13,357 bases of DNA from Pseudomonadota bacterium (lineage in GTDB: Bacteria; Pseudomonadota; Alphaproteobacteria; Rhizobiales; Devosiaceae), in contig JAEYYP010000348.1 of assembly GCA_023428425.1 (NCBI GenBank), positions 1 through 13,357 on the forward strand. Direction: 5' to 3'. Both the position numbers and the translations under genes were made by a program. Below the pieces are notes generated by a model. That model was not told the origin of the DNA and did not search any database. It saw only the letters and a program-made list of their open reading frames with translations. Each line of letters starts with the position of its first letter. The first letter of the stretch is position 1. Below are positions 1 through 7,725 of this stretch, one piece after another.

Positions 1-1
1 T

Positions 2-1173
<1,172 letters not shown>

Positions 1174-1174
<1 letters not shown>

Positions 1175-1665
1175 TGACACCGAAGGCCGCGCCCCGCGCG
1201 GCCTCCTTTCGGGAGGCGAGCATCGCAGATATCCGTCGACTGACGCTTGCCGATACGGCCGCGGCCGCAATGGTGATGCGCCGCTCCTTCGACGAGCGCC
1301 TGCCGACCTTCGAAGCATTGCACACGCCCGATGAGGATGCGGCCTTCGTCCGCGATCACCTGTTCCCGAAGGTTGAAATGTGGGGCGCCTTCGGCCCCGA
1401 CCTCGCCGGCTTCATCGCCTTCGCCGATGGCTGGATCGAACAGTTCTACATCCTGCCCGAATACCAGGGCCACGGCCTCGGCCGCACCCTCCTCGCCATC
1501 CCCAAGTCGAAGTTCCCCGAACTCCGCCTCTGGACCTTCCAGCAGAACCGATCCGCCCGCCAATTCTACGAACGCCAAGGCTTCGTCGCGATCGAGCACA
1601 CCGACGGCAGGGGCAACGAGCACGGCCAGCCGGACGTCCTTTATCGGTGGGAGAGTACGGAGTAG
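1174..1665 (+). CDS. GNAT family N-acetyltransferase
   Basis: Predicted acetyl-CoA-dependent N-acetyltransferase of 163 residues; the substrate is unknown. The acetyl-CoA pyrophosphate-binding motif Q-x-x-G-x-G is seen as QGHGLG (residues 98-103) after the beta strand IEQFYILPEY, and the late GNAT motif as NRSARQFYERQGF (125-137). The ending DVLYRW looks complete. The ATG at 1174 overlaps the ettA stop (TGATG), which suggests translational coupling; no strong Shine-Dalgarno is visible. The open frame extends far upstream but that part is antisense-quality shadow sequence inside ettA. The first in-frame alternative is the Met at residue 33 (ATG at 1270), which would cut into the first helix of the fold. 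The gene's last 25 bp overlap the convergent DpnI-like remnant. Confidence 0.85.
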
Positions 1666-1931
1666 GAAGTGTTACTTGGTGCCGTGTCTTCGAATAGATC
1701 GGCCACCGACTTGCCGAACGACTTTCCGTTCTTGGCTTTGACCTCGTATTGGTCTGAGCACGCCGGACAGAAGAAGTCGGCCATTGGGCTGTTGGCGGGA
1801 AACTGGCTCAGGATCTGCGAACCACAGTTGGGGCAGAACATCCAGTCTGCCACCCAACGCTCGGTCCAGACGCGGGCCTGTTGAGACCCGCTGTCGTGAG
1901 TCGCCCGCGATTCCTCTAAACCGAGTTTCAT
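1641..1931 (-). pseudogene. DpnI / Dam-replacing family restriction endonuclease, N-terminal remnant
   Basis: A 96-codon reading frame whose first 75 or so residues resemble the N-terminal part of DpnI, the endonuclease that cuts Dam-methylated GATC. Seen: QQARVWTERWV near the start, zinc-ribbon pairs CPNC (C33, C36) and CPAC (C55, C58), and a PD-(D/E)xK core with D52, E63 and K65. The spacing D-x10-E-x-K is the one known in DpnI (D53, E64, K66). After KSFGKSVAD (71-78) the similarity stops, and the last codons are antisense to the end of the GNAT gene. DpnI is about 254 residues, so the rest of the nuclease domain and the C-terminal winged helix are missing. No DNA methyltransferase or partner gene is nearby. 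Base composition looks less G+C-rich than the neighbours, which fits transfer and decay. The start at 1931 fits the family N-terminus but has no clear ribosome binding site. It lies 31 bp past argG and could be read through from it. Probably inactive; a standalone small protein cannot be excluded. Confidence 0.72.
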
Positions 1932-1962
1932 GCGCGGACGCTAGCAAAGGCGGTTGAAGGAG

Positions 1963-3303
1963 TTACTCCTTCTTACCCTCGATCCGGAACATCTCCCCAC
2001 CCTCGGTGCCCGAGATCAGCCCCGTCTTCCCATAGAGGTCCAGCTTCGCTCGCGTGTCCGCGATGTCGAGGTTGCGCATCGTCAACTGCCCGATGCGGTC
2101 GGCCGGCGAAAACGGCGCGTCTTCCACCTTTTCCATGCTCAGCCGCTCGGGTGCATAGGTGAGGTTCGGGCTTTCGGTGTTCATGATCGAGTAGTCGTTG
2201 CCGCGGCGCAGCTCCAGCGTCACCTCGCCGGTCACCGCCGAGGCCACCCAGCGCTGCGCCGTCTCGCGCAGCATCAGTGCCTGAGAATCGAACCAGCGGC
2301 CCTGGTAGAGCAGGCGGCCGAGCTTCAGCCCGTTGATGCGGTACTGCTCGATGGTGTCCTCGTTGTGGATGCCGGTCACCAGTCGCTCGTAGGCGATGTG
2401 CAGCAGCGCCATGCCCGGCGCCTCGTAGATGCCGCGGCTCTTGGCCTCGATGATGCGGTTCTCGATCTGGTCGCTCATCCCCAGGCCATGCCGTCCGCCG
2501 ATGGCGTTGGCCTCGAGGAACAGCGCCACCGGGTCGGCAAAGGTCTGGCCGTTCAGCGCCACCGGCTGCCCCTCGACGAACCGCACCACCACCGTCTCGG
2601 CCTTCACCTCCACGTCGTCGCGCCAGAACTTCACGCCACCCATGATCGGGTTGACGATCTTGATGCCGCTGTCGAGGCTCTCGAGATCCTTCGCCTCGTG
2701 CGTCGCGCCCAGCAGGTTGCTGTCGGTCGAGTACGCCTTCTCGGCGCTCATCTTGTAGGCGAAGCCGTGCGCCGTGAGGAACGCCGACATCTCCGAGCGC
2801 CCGCCCAGTTCGTCGATGAACGCCTGGTCGAGCCACGGCTTGTAGATGCGCAGGTTCGGGTTGGTCAGCAGCCCGTAGCGGTAGAAGCGCTCGATATCGT
2901 TGCCCTTGAACGTCGAGCCGTCGCCCCAGACGTTGACCCCATCTTCCTTCATCGCCGAAACCAGCATCGTGCCGGTCACCGCGCGCCCGAGCGGGGTGGT
3001 ATTGAAATAGGTGATGCCACCCGTCGAAATGTGAAACGCGCCCGACTGGATTGCCGCGATGCCCTCATGCACCAGCTGCGTCCGGCAATCGACCAGCCGC
3101 GCGCCCTCCGCGCCGAAATCCATCGCCTTCTTCGGAATCTCGTCGTAGTCGCTCTCGTCCGGCTGCCCCAGGTTCGCCGTGTAGGCGTAAACCTTGGCAC
3201 CCTTCAGCTTCATCCAGAGCAGGGCCGCACTGGTGTCGAGCCCACCCGAAAACGCGATGCCGACTTTATCGCCCTTGGGCAGGCTCTTGAGGATCGTAGA
3301 CAA
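1963..3303 (-). CDS. argG: Argininosuccinate synthase (E. coli type), TTG start
   Basis: Joins citrulline and aspartate with ATP to give argininosuccinate, the penultimate step of arginine synthesis, in the cytosol. It aligns along its whole length with E. coli ArgG: PP-loop AFSGGLDTS (residues 17-25), YTANLGQPDE, TTPLGRAVTGTMLV, DGSTFKGNDIERF, EKAYSTDSN, IGGRHGLGMSDQIENR, QGRWFDSQALMLR and LRRGNDYSI. The start chosen is TTG at 3303: it gives 446 residues (E. coli 447), begins at STILKSLP exactly where the E. coli protein begins TTILKHLP, and has GGAG six bases upstream. An in-frame ATG at 3354 would add 17 residues without family support and with a weak ribosome site. This is the longer E. 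coli-like ArgG lineage, not the shorter one common in many bacteria. It is divergent from tam across 136 bp. Confidence 0.95.
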   Translation of the reverse strand: MSTILKSLPKGDKVGIAFSGGLDTSAALLWMKLKGAKVYAYTANLGQPDESDYDEIPKKAMDFGAEGARLVDCRTQLVHEGIAAIQSGAFHISTGGITYFNTTPLGRAVTGTMLVSAMKEDGVNVWGDGSTFKGNDIERFYRYGLLTNPNLRIYKPWLDQAFIDELGGRSEMSAFLTAHGFAYKMSAEKAYSTDSNLLGATHEAKDLESLDSGIKIVNPIMGGVKFWRDDVEVKAETVVVRFVEGQPVALNGQTFADPVALFLEANAIGGRHGLGMSDQIENRIIEAKSRGIYEAPGMALLHIAYERLVTGIHNEDTIEQYRINGLKLGRLLYQGRWFDSQALMLRETAQRWVASAVTGEVTLELRRGNDYSIMNTESPNLTYAPERLSMEKVEDAPFSPADRIGQLTMRNLDIADTRAKLDLYGKTGLISGTEGGEMFRIEGKKE

Positions 3304-3439
3304 GGGAGGCTCCAGTCGGCTCGAAATGGTGGTGACGCTGTCGGCGGAGCGCATATCAAATCTCGCCGCTGAAGCATAGCCGCCCGTCTTTACGCCGCGC
3401 CCCGCCTCGCTTAAGCCGGGCGCAAACGAGGAGCGCGCA

Positions 3440-4204
3440 ATGGCTGACTGGTCCCCCTCCACCTACCTCAAGTTCGAGGATGAGCGCACCCGCCCGGCCC
3501 GCGACCTCCTCGCCCAGGTCCCGCTTGCCGCCCCAACCACGGTCATCGACATGGGCTGCGGCCCCGGCAACTCCACCGAACTTCTCGCCGAACGCTGGCC
3601 CGAGGCGCATGTCACCGGCCTCGACAGTTCTCCCGCCATGCTGGCCGAGGCCCGGAATCGCCTCCCCGCCGCCAGCTTTGCCGAAGCCGACGCCACCACC
3701 TGGACGCCCGATCCCCGCACCGACCTCGTCTTCGCCAACGCCATCTACCAGTGGGTGCCCGAGCACCTCACCCAGCTCCCGCGCGTCTCCGCCGCCCTGC
3801 CACCGGGCGGCGTCCTCGCCGTGCAGATGCCCGACAACATGGCCGCGCCCAGCCACGTGCTCATGCGCGAGACCGCCGCCGACGGGCCGTGGGCCGCCCA
3901 GCTCGCCAATGCCGCCCGCCAGCCGCTGCCCCCGGTCGGCACCTACTACGATGCCCTGAAGCCCGTCGCGAGCCGCCTCGACATCTGGCACACTGCCTAC
4001 AACCACGTCCTGGAAGGTCCCGAAGCCATCGTCGAGTGGGTGAAGTCCACCGGACTTCGCCCCTTCATCGATCCGCTCACCCCCGACCACCGCGAGGCCT
4101 TCCTCGCCCGGTACGTCGCCCGCATCGCCGAAGCCTATCCCCGCACCACCGACGGCAAGGTCCTTCTGCGCTTCCCCCGCCTGTTCATCGTCGCCGTGCG
4201 GTGA
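3440..4204 (+). CDS. tam: Trans-aconitate 2-methyltransferase
   Basis: Cytosolic SAM-dependent methyltransferase of 254 residues. In E. coli, Tam methylates trans-aconitate, which arises spontaneously from cis-aconitate and inhibits aconitase, so the role is metabolite repair. It matches Tam from end to end: opening DWSPSTYLKF, SAM motif I as DMGCGPGNST (37-46), the acidic residue in GLDSSPAM (D62), FANAIYQWVPEH, LAVQMPDNM, and the diagnostic C-terminal blocks ATGLRP-like STGLRPF and the ending FPRLFIVAVR. GAGGAG sits at 3428-3433, six bases before ATG. The divergent argG start lies 136 bp away and the hydrolase follows on the same strand after 73 bp. Confidence 0.93.
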   Translation: MADWSPSTYLKFEDERTRPARDLLAQVPLAAPTTVIDMGCGPGNSTELLAERWPEAHVTGLDSSPAMLAEARNRLPAASFAEADATTWTPDPRTDLVFANAIYQWVPEHLTQLPRVSAALPPGGVLAVQMPDNMAAPSHVLMRETAADGPWAAQLANAARQPLPPVGTYYDALKPVASRLDIWHTAYNHVLEGPEAIVEWVKSTGLRPFIDPLTPDHREAFLARYVARIAEAYPRTTDGKVLLRFPRLFIVAVR

Positions 4205-4218
4205 GGGCAGGGGGGCGC

Positions 4219-4247
4219 CCTAGCCAGCCGCGACGGCGGGTGCTAGG
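4219..4247 (+). repeat. Short inverted repeat in the tam-hydrolase gap
   Basis: CCTAGC at 4219-4224 is complementary to GCTAGG at 4242-4247, and the outer GCG/CGC can extend the stem with one bulged C. There is no T run after it, so it is not a standard intrinsic terminator. It might shape the transcript between tam and the hydrolase. Confidence 0.3.
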
Positions 4248-4277
4248 CGAAAACCTTCGCGCGTATCGGAGTTCGCC

Positions 4278-5126
4278 ATGCCCACGTCCCCCTTCGAGAT
4301 CCCGTTCGACGGCGCCATCATCCGCGGCGAGGCAGACGGCTTCGGCATCCCCGTGGTCTTCCTCCACTCCGGCGTCACCGATCGTCGCATGTGGGGGGCG
4401 CAGCTGCAGGACCTGGCCGACGAGGGCTACCACGTCATCGCCTATGATCGTCGCGGCTACGGCGAGACCGAGACGCGCAACGTCCCATTCAGCCACCTCG
4501 TCGACCTCGAAGCTGTGCTCGACGGCCTCAGCGTCCACGCCGCCATCCTCGTCGGCTCGTCGATGGGCGGCGGCCTCGCCATCGATTTCGCCATCGAGCA
4601 TCCCGAGCGCACCATCGGCCTCGTCCTCGTCGGCACCGCCATCACCGGCGCCGAGGACAGCGAGGTCCCCGAGGAAGCCGCGGACCTCGAGGACGCCCTC
4701 GAGTACGCGCGGGAGCGCGGCAACCTCGACACGGTCAACCGCATCGAGGCCCACCTCTGGCTCGATGGTCCGCTGAGCCAATCCGGTCGCGTTTCAGGCG
4801 AGGCGCGCGACCTCTTCCTCAGGATGAACGCCATCCACCTCAACCACCCCGAATTGACGGAAGAAGAGGAGCGCGACGACGCCGTCGATAACCTCGGGGC
4901 CATCACCGCGCCCACGCTGCTGGTCGTCGGCGATCTCGATATGCCCGATATCGTCGCCCGTCATGAGGACCTGAGCGAGGAACTGGAGAACGCCTTCGCC
5001 GTCGTCCTCGAAGACACCGCCCACTTCCCCAACCTCGAACGCCCCGACCTCTTCAACCCGCTCCTCATCGAGTTCCTCGAAGCGGTCACGGGGCAGGGCG
5101 ATGTCGGCGACGACGACGAGGATTGA
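4278..5126 (+). CDS. Alpha/beta hydrolase
   Basis: Predicted serine hydrolase of 282 residues with the alpha/beta fold; the substrate cannot be told from sequence. Seen: the oxyanion-loop region FLHSGVTDRRMW (28-39), AYDRRGYGET (55-64), nucleophile elbow G-S-S-M-G with Ser95, the acid loop LLVVGDLDMPD with Asp221 as the likely catalytic acid, and His249 in DTAHFPNLERP. All three triad members are therefore present in the right order. The region between the nucleophile and the acid (about 125-200) is the lid and is unusually rich in Glu and Asp; the C-terminus ends in an acidic tail (DDDED). No signal peptide, so cytosolic. GGAG at 4268-4271 lies six bases before the ATG. It shares direction with tam and may be cotranscribed; it is convergent with the secreted-protein gene 24 bp downstream. 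Confidence 0.87.
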   Translation: MPTSPFEIPFDGAIIRGEADGFGIPVVFLHSGVTDRRMWGAQLQDLADEGYHVIAYDRRGYGETETRNVPFSHLVDLEAVLDGLSVHAAILVGSSMGGGLAIDFAIEHPERTIGLVLVGTAITGAEDSEVPEEAADLEDALEYARERGNLDTVNRIEAHLWLDGPLSQSGRVSGEARDLFLRMNAIHLNHPELTEEEERDDAVDNLGAITAPTLLVVGDLDMPDIVARHEDLSEELENAFAVVLEDTAHFPNLERPDLFNPLLIEFLEAVTGQGDVGDDDED

Positions 5127-5150
5127 TGTCCCGCCGTCGCCGCCCGCTGG

Positions 5151-5411
5151 TTAGTTGAGACGCTTGCCCGGGCTCGTGCCGGGGTTGCTGACAAGCCCGC
5201 CCGGCCGCTTGCCGATCGACGGGTAGTAGCCGTCGCACTCGTCCAGTTCTTCTTCATAGTCGGGCTGGCTGCACACCGGTGGCTGGCCCGGCGGGAAACA
5301 CTGGCCGTGCACGTAAATGTAACAGCTCGGCCGGTCATTGTGCTCGAACGCGACGGCCTGGCCCGCCATCACGGCAAACAGCAACCCGGCCGAAATCAAT
5401 ACGCTTCTCAT
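5151..5411 (-). CDS. Small secreted four-cysteine protein of unknown function
   Basis: An 86-residue protein I do not recognise. Residues 1-21 form a classical signal peptide: R2, hydrophobic core VLISAGLLFAVMAG and an AVA cleavage site before F22. The mature part of about 65 residues is hydrophilic and has four cysteines (C30, C38, C47, C59), enough for two disulphides in the periplasm or outside. It is rich in Pro and Gly (FPPGQPPV, GKRPGG) with an acidic middle (DYEEELDECD). AGGAGAGA ends three bases before the ATG and gives a strong ribosome site at good spacing, and codon use looks like the neighbours, which together support a real gene. The 5' leader can fold over this site (see the separate regulatory entry). 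The function is unknown; a cell-envelope or exported structural role would be a guess. Confidence 0.72.
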   Translation of the reverse strand: MRSVLISAGLLFAVMAGQAVAFEHNDRPSCYIYVHGQCFPPGQPPVCSQPDYEEELDECDGYYPSIGKRPGGLVSNPGTSPGKRLN

Positions 5412-5414
5412 AGT

Positions 5415-5456
5415 TCTCTCCTGTGTGGATGCGGTAGCACCGCAACGATGGAGAGA
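5415..5456 (-). promoter_or_regulatory. Possible stem sequestering the ribosome binding site of the secreted-protein gene
   Basis: On the minus strand, TCTCTCC (5456-5450) in the leader is perfectly complementary to GGAGAGA (5421-5415), which contains the Shine-Dalgarno of the gene starting at 5411. The 28 bases between hold a second perfect stem, GCGGT / ACCGC, with a three-base loop (5443-5431). The nested stems would hide the ribosome site. This is seen as sequence complementarity only; function as a translational switch or thermometer is inference. Confidence 0.4.
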
Positions 5457-5540
5457 GCTTGCCGGGTGGTCCTGAACCGTTCCCTGCCGTGGCGTTCACC
5501 TTCGACCCGGCACCGGAGCGGCGCCGGATCGAGGTCCGCG

Positions 5541-5990
5541 TCAGACCGCCAGGATGTCGGCGAAGTGCCCCTCGAGTTTCGGCGTGGGCACGTTGGTCAG
5601 GTCCTTGGGCAGTTCGGCCATGACCACGTCCTTCAACCCCTTGCTGAGCGCCGGTCGAAGGTCACCGAGCGCCGTTGGTGCCGCCGCAATGATCAGCCGG
5701 TCGAACGCGCCTTTCTGCAACTGCTTGTCCAGTTCTTCGGCGACATTCTCGACGAAGCGCCGCTCGCGGACCTGCACCGGATCGGATGAGTACTCCATGG
5801 CGCTGCGCGCCGATCCCGCAGAAGCGAACGAGCGTCCGGGACGGTCGGCCATGATCTCCTGGGCCTGTAGCGGCTCCTGCTCGAACATCAGGTCATCAAT
5901 GGCCCTGAGGCCCTTTCCCGGCCCCATGTGCTCGAAAACCTTGGCCTGCGCACCGTCGGCGACGAGGATCCAGGTGGTCTTGGCTTTCAT
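5541..5990 (-). CDS. Host attachment family protein (PF10116-like)
   Basis: A 149-residue soluble protein of the family named for a requirement for attachment to host cells in plant-associated rhizobia; its biochemical role is not established. Family features seen: N-terminal WILVADGAQAKVFE, the middle block DRPGRSF and the Ser/Ala-rich stretch ASAGSARSAMEY, then RRFVENVAEELDKQLQKGAFDRLIIAAAPTALGDLR and the closing KDLTNVPTPKLEGHFADIL. The fold of such proteins recalls the eRF1 domain that surrounds tRNA-release or peptidyl-hydrolase sites, but this is only a similarity. Two adjacent ATG codons are possible (5993 and 5990); AAGGAGG lies five bases before the second and two before the first, so 5990 is chosen. 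A FixK/FNR-type box lies about 55 bp upstream, suggesting induction when oxygen is low. Despite the name, nothing here shows a host-associated life. Confidence 0.88.
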   Translation of the reverse strand: MKAKTTWILVADGAQAKVFEHMGPGKGLRAIDDLMFEQEPLQAQEIMADRPGRSFASAGSARSAMEYSSDPVQVRERRFVENVAEELDKQLQKGAFDRLIIAAAPTALGDLRPALSKGLKDVVMAELPKDLTNVPTPKLEGHFADILAV

Positions 5991-6042
5991 CATGTCCTCC
6001 TTGTGGATTTGCCCAGTGTGAACGCACCAGTGCGGCAATGGT

Positions 6043-6056
6043 TTGATCACGCTCAA
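6043..6056. promoter_or_regulatory. FixK/FNR-type binding box
   Basis: TTGATCACGCTCAA is a perfect match to TTGA-N6-TCAA, the core bound by FNR, FnrL and FixK regulators. On the minus strand, a box centred 41.5 bp before the start of transcription (class II position) would put the first base near 6008, only about 18 bases before the host attachment ATG and just ahead of its Shine-Dalgarno, with CACACT as a weak -10. The box could also serve the transporter gene on the other side. No regulator gene of this type is in the window. Confidence 0.55.
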
Positions 6057-6079
6057 GCCAGCCGGCGATTGGCTTTCTC

Positions 6080-6109
6080 GCGGGGCGGCGATTTCCCCAT
6101 CAGCCCCGC
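6080..6109 (+). repeat. Inverted repeat upstream of the transporter gene
   Basis: GCGGGGC at 6080-6086 is perfectly complementary to GCCCCGC at 6103-6109, with 16 bases between. It lies 34 bp before the first possible start of the transporter gene and on the far side of the FixK/FNR box. A second, shorter dyad, ACAAA / TTTGT (6124-6139), follows. A leader structure is possible but no more can be said. Confidence 0.3.
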
Positions 6110-6142
6110 CCATGGCTCACATAACAAACTCTCATTTGTGCC

Positions 6143-7117
6143 GTGCTCCCCGCGCTGGTACATCCGGCATCACCTCCTGCCGAAAGCCTGCCCTTGGCGT
6201 CCGTATCCTCGACCGAGACCCGATCCTCCGACAGCGGCCTCGCGGTTGGCCTCGCGGCCTATCTGCTATGGGGTTTCCTGCCTCTGCTGTTCGACCTGCT
6301 GCGCCACGTCGGTGCGACCACCGTGGTCGCCAACCGTACGCTCTGGTCGCTGCTTTTCGTCGGCGTCATCCTCATCGTGGCTGGCCGTACCTCCGAGGTT
6401 CGTGCCGTCCTGCGCGACCGCGCCAGCACCATGCGCATGGCCGTCGCCGCCCTGTTCCTCGCCGCCAACTGGCTGATCTACGTCTACGCCGTCGAAACCA
6501 ACCAGGTACTCGAGGCGAGCTTTGGCTACTTCATCAACCCGCTGGTCAACGTCGCTTTTGGCATGGTCCTGCTCGGCGAGCGGCTCAACCGGGTTCAAGC
6601 CGTGGCGGTCGCTATCGCCTGCGTGGCCATCGCCATCCAGGCCGTCGGGTTGGGCACCGTGCCGATCATCGCGCTGACCCTTGCCATCACCTTTGCCATC
6701 TATGGCTACCTTCGCAAGACCGCGAAGGCCACGGCGCTGTCGGGCCTGTTCGTCGAGACGCTGGTGCTTTCGCCCATCGCCCTGGCGTTCATCGCCTTCA
6801 CCACCGTCCGCGACGGCAACCTCGGCCCGCTGACCGATCCCTACTCGCTGTTCCTGCTCATGCTGACCGGGCCCGGAACGGCCGTTCCTCTGCTGATGTT
6901 CGCCTACGCCGTGCAGCGCCTGCGCCTCACCACCATCGGCATGCTGCAGTACATCGCGCCCTCGATCGCCTTCGTGCTCGCGCTGGTGGTGTTCGGCGAG
7001 CATCTGAACGCCACTCGGCTTGCCAGCTTCGGGCTGATCTGGCTGTCGCTGGCCGTCTACACCGCCGATTCCATCGTTCGCCGCCGCAGGGCAGCCACGG
7101 CGACCCCGCCGGTCTGA
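6143..7117 (+). CDS. rarD: RarD-type EamA family transporter
   Basis: Inner-membrane protein of the drug/metabolite transporter superfamily with about ten hydrophobic helices and two EamA repeats. RarD signatures are visible: GLAAYLLWGFLPLLF at the first helix, the helix entry ANRTLWSLLF, LFLAANWLIYVYAVETNQVLEASFGYFINPLVNV, LLGERLNRVQ, GPGTAVPLLMFAYAVQRLRLTTIGMLQYIAPS and LASFGLIWLSLAVYTAD. RarD proteins were named from chloramphenicol sensitivity studies, but the transported substrate is not known. The frame has no ATG near its beginning: possible starts are GTG at 6143 or TTG at 6194, neither with a good Shine-Dalgarno. Family members start about ten residues before GLAVG, which favours a site downstream of 6143. 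The stop overlaps the next ATG (TGATG at 7115-7119). Confidence 0.9.
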   Translation: MLPALVHPASPPAESLPLASVSSTETRSSDSGLAVGLAAYLLWGFLPLLFDLLRHVGATTVVANRTLWSLLFVGVILIVAGRTSEVRAVLRDRASTMRMAVAALFLAANWLIYVYAVETNQVLEASFGYFINPLVNVAFGMVLLGERLNRVQAVAVAIACVAIAIQAVGLGTVPIIALTLAITFAIYGYLRKTAKATALSGLFVETLVLSPIALAFIAFTTVRDGNLGPLTDPYSLFLLMLTGPGTAVPLLMFAYAVQRLRLTTIGMLQYIAPSIAFVLALVVFGEHLNATRLASFGLIWLSLAVYTADSIVRRRRAATATPPV

Positions 7118-7698
7118 TGCAGTCGCTTCCGGCCCGCACGCTGACTGCCGGTGTAGAGGGCACCTGGGTCGTCGAGGGATCGGCCGTTGGCTCCACGCCG
7201 CGCGACGCGCTTGTCCTGACCTATGCCGGCATTGCCGGCGACCGGCACGAGGGCCTAGTCCGTCCTGCAGGGGCGCGGGAGCCGTGGTATCGGCGCGGCA
7301 CCCCGATGCGCAACGAGCGCCAGGTCTCCATCGTCGGCGCGGAGGAACTGACGCAGGTCGCCGCCGAGCTGAACATCGACCGCCTCGATCCGGCCTGGAT
7401 CGGCGCCAATCTGTGCCTCTCCGGCATCCCGAACCTGACGCGGCTGCCGCCGCGCACGCTGCTCATCTTCCCCTCGGGCGCCACCCTGCGCATCGATGGC
7501 GACAATGATCCCTGCCGCAAGTCGGGTGCCGCCATCATGGCTCACATACCCGACCGCCCGGATCTCCAGTTCGGCTTCGTCAAGGCGGCCAAGGACAGGC
7601 GGGGCCTCGTTGCCTGGGTCGAGCGCGAAGGCATTGTCAGGGCAGGGGACGAAGTGCAGGTGCGGACCTGGCGGCAGCTTCTCGACACCGAGAGCTGA
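7117..7698 (+). CDS. MOSC domain-containing protein
   Basis: A 193-residue cytosolic protein made almost wholly of a MOSC domain (the molybdenum cofactor sulfurase C-terminal fold). MOSC proteins handle activated sulfur or bind molybdenum cofactor, and stand-alone members such as YiiM take part in reducing N-hydroxylated compounds. Seen: GIAGDRHEGL (38-47), the hallmark early motif; RQVSIVGAEEL (69-79); IGANLCLSGI (95-104); and the conserved cysteine C133 in DNDPCRKSG, the residue expected to hold the sulfur or ligate molybdenum. The ATG overlaps the transporter stop by four bases, so the two are likely translated together, though no functional link is known. The partner and substrate cannot be named from sequence. 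Confidence 0.88.
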   Translation: MQSLPARTLTAGVEGTWVVEGSAVGSTPRDALVLTYAGIAGDRHEGLVRPAGAREPWYRRGTPMRNERQVSIVGAEELTQVAAELNIDRLDPAWIGANLCLSGIPNLTRLPPRTLLIFPSGATLRIDGDNDPCRKSGAAIMAHIPDRPDLQFGFVKAAKDRRGLVAWVEREGIVRAGDEVQVRTWRQLLDTES

Positions 7699-7725
7699 CA
7701 CCGAACCGGAGCTCCGCAGCCCGGC

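Noticed and set aside
1641..1963. Active restriction-modification system at the DpnI-like gene
   Set aside because: No methyltransferase or accessory gene is adjacent and most of the nuclease is missing.
1954..3372. Long open frame (472 codons) on the plus strand across argG
   Set aside because: It is antisense to argG, has the Arg/His/Val-rich composition typical of G+C-rich shadows and matches nothing; argG is certain.
4278..5126. Assignment of the hydrolase to a named enzyme such as a haloalkane dehalogenase or lactonase
   Set aside because: The nucleophile is serine, not aspartate, and the lid has no diagnostic motif; only the fold is supported.
5307..6021. Plus-strand open frames across the secreted-protein and host attachment genes
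   Set aside because: Antisense to two minus-strand genes that have better ribosome sites and, for one, clear family identity.
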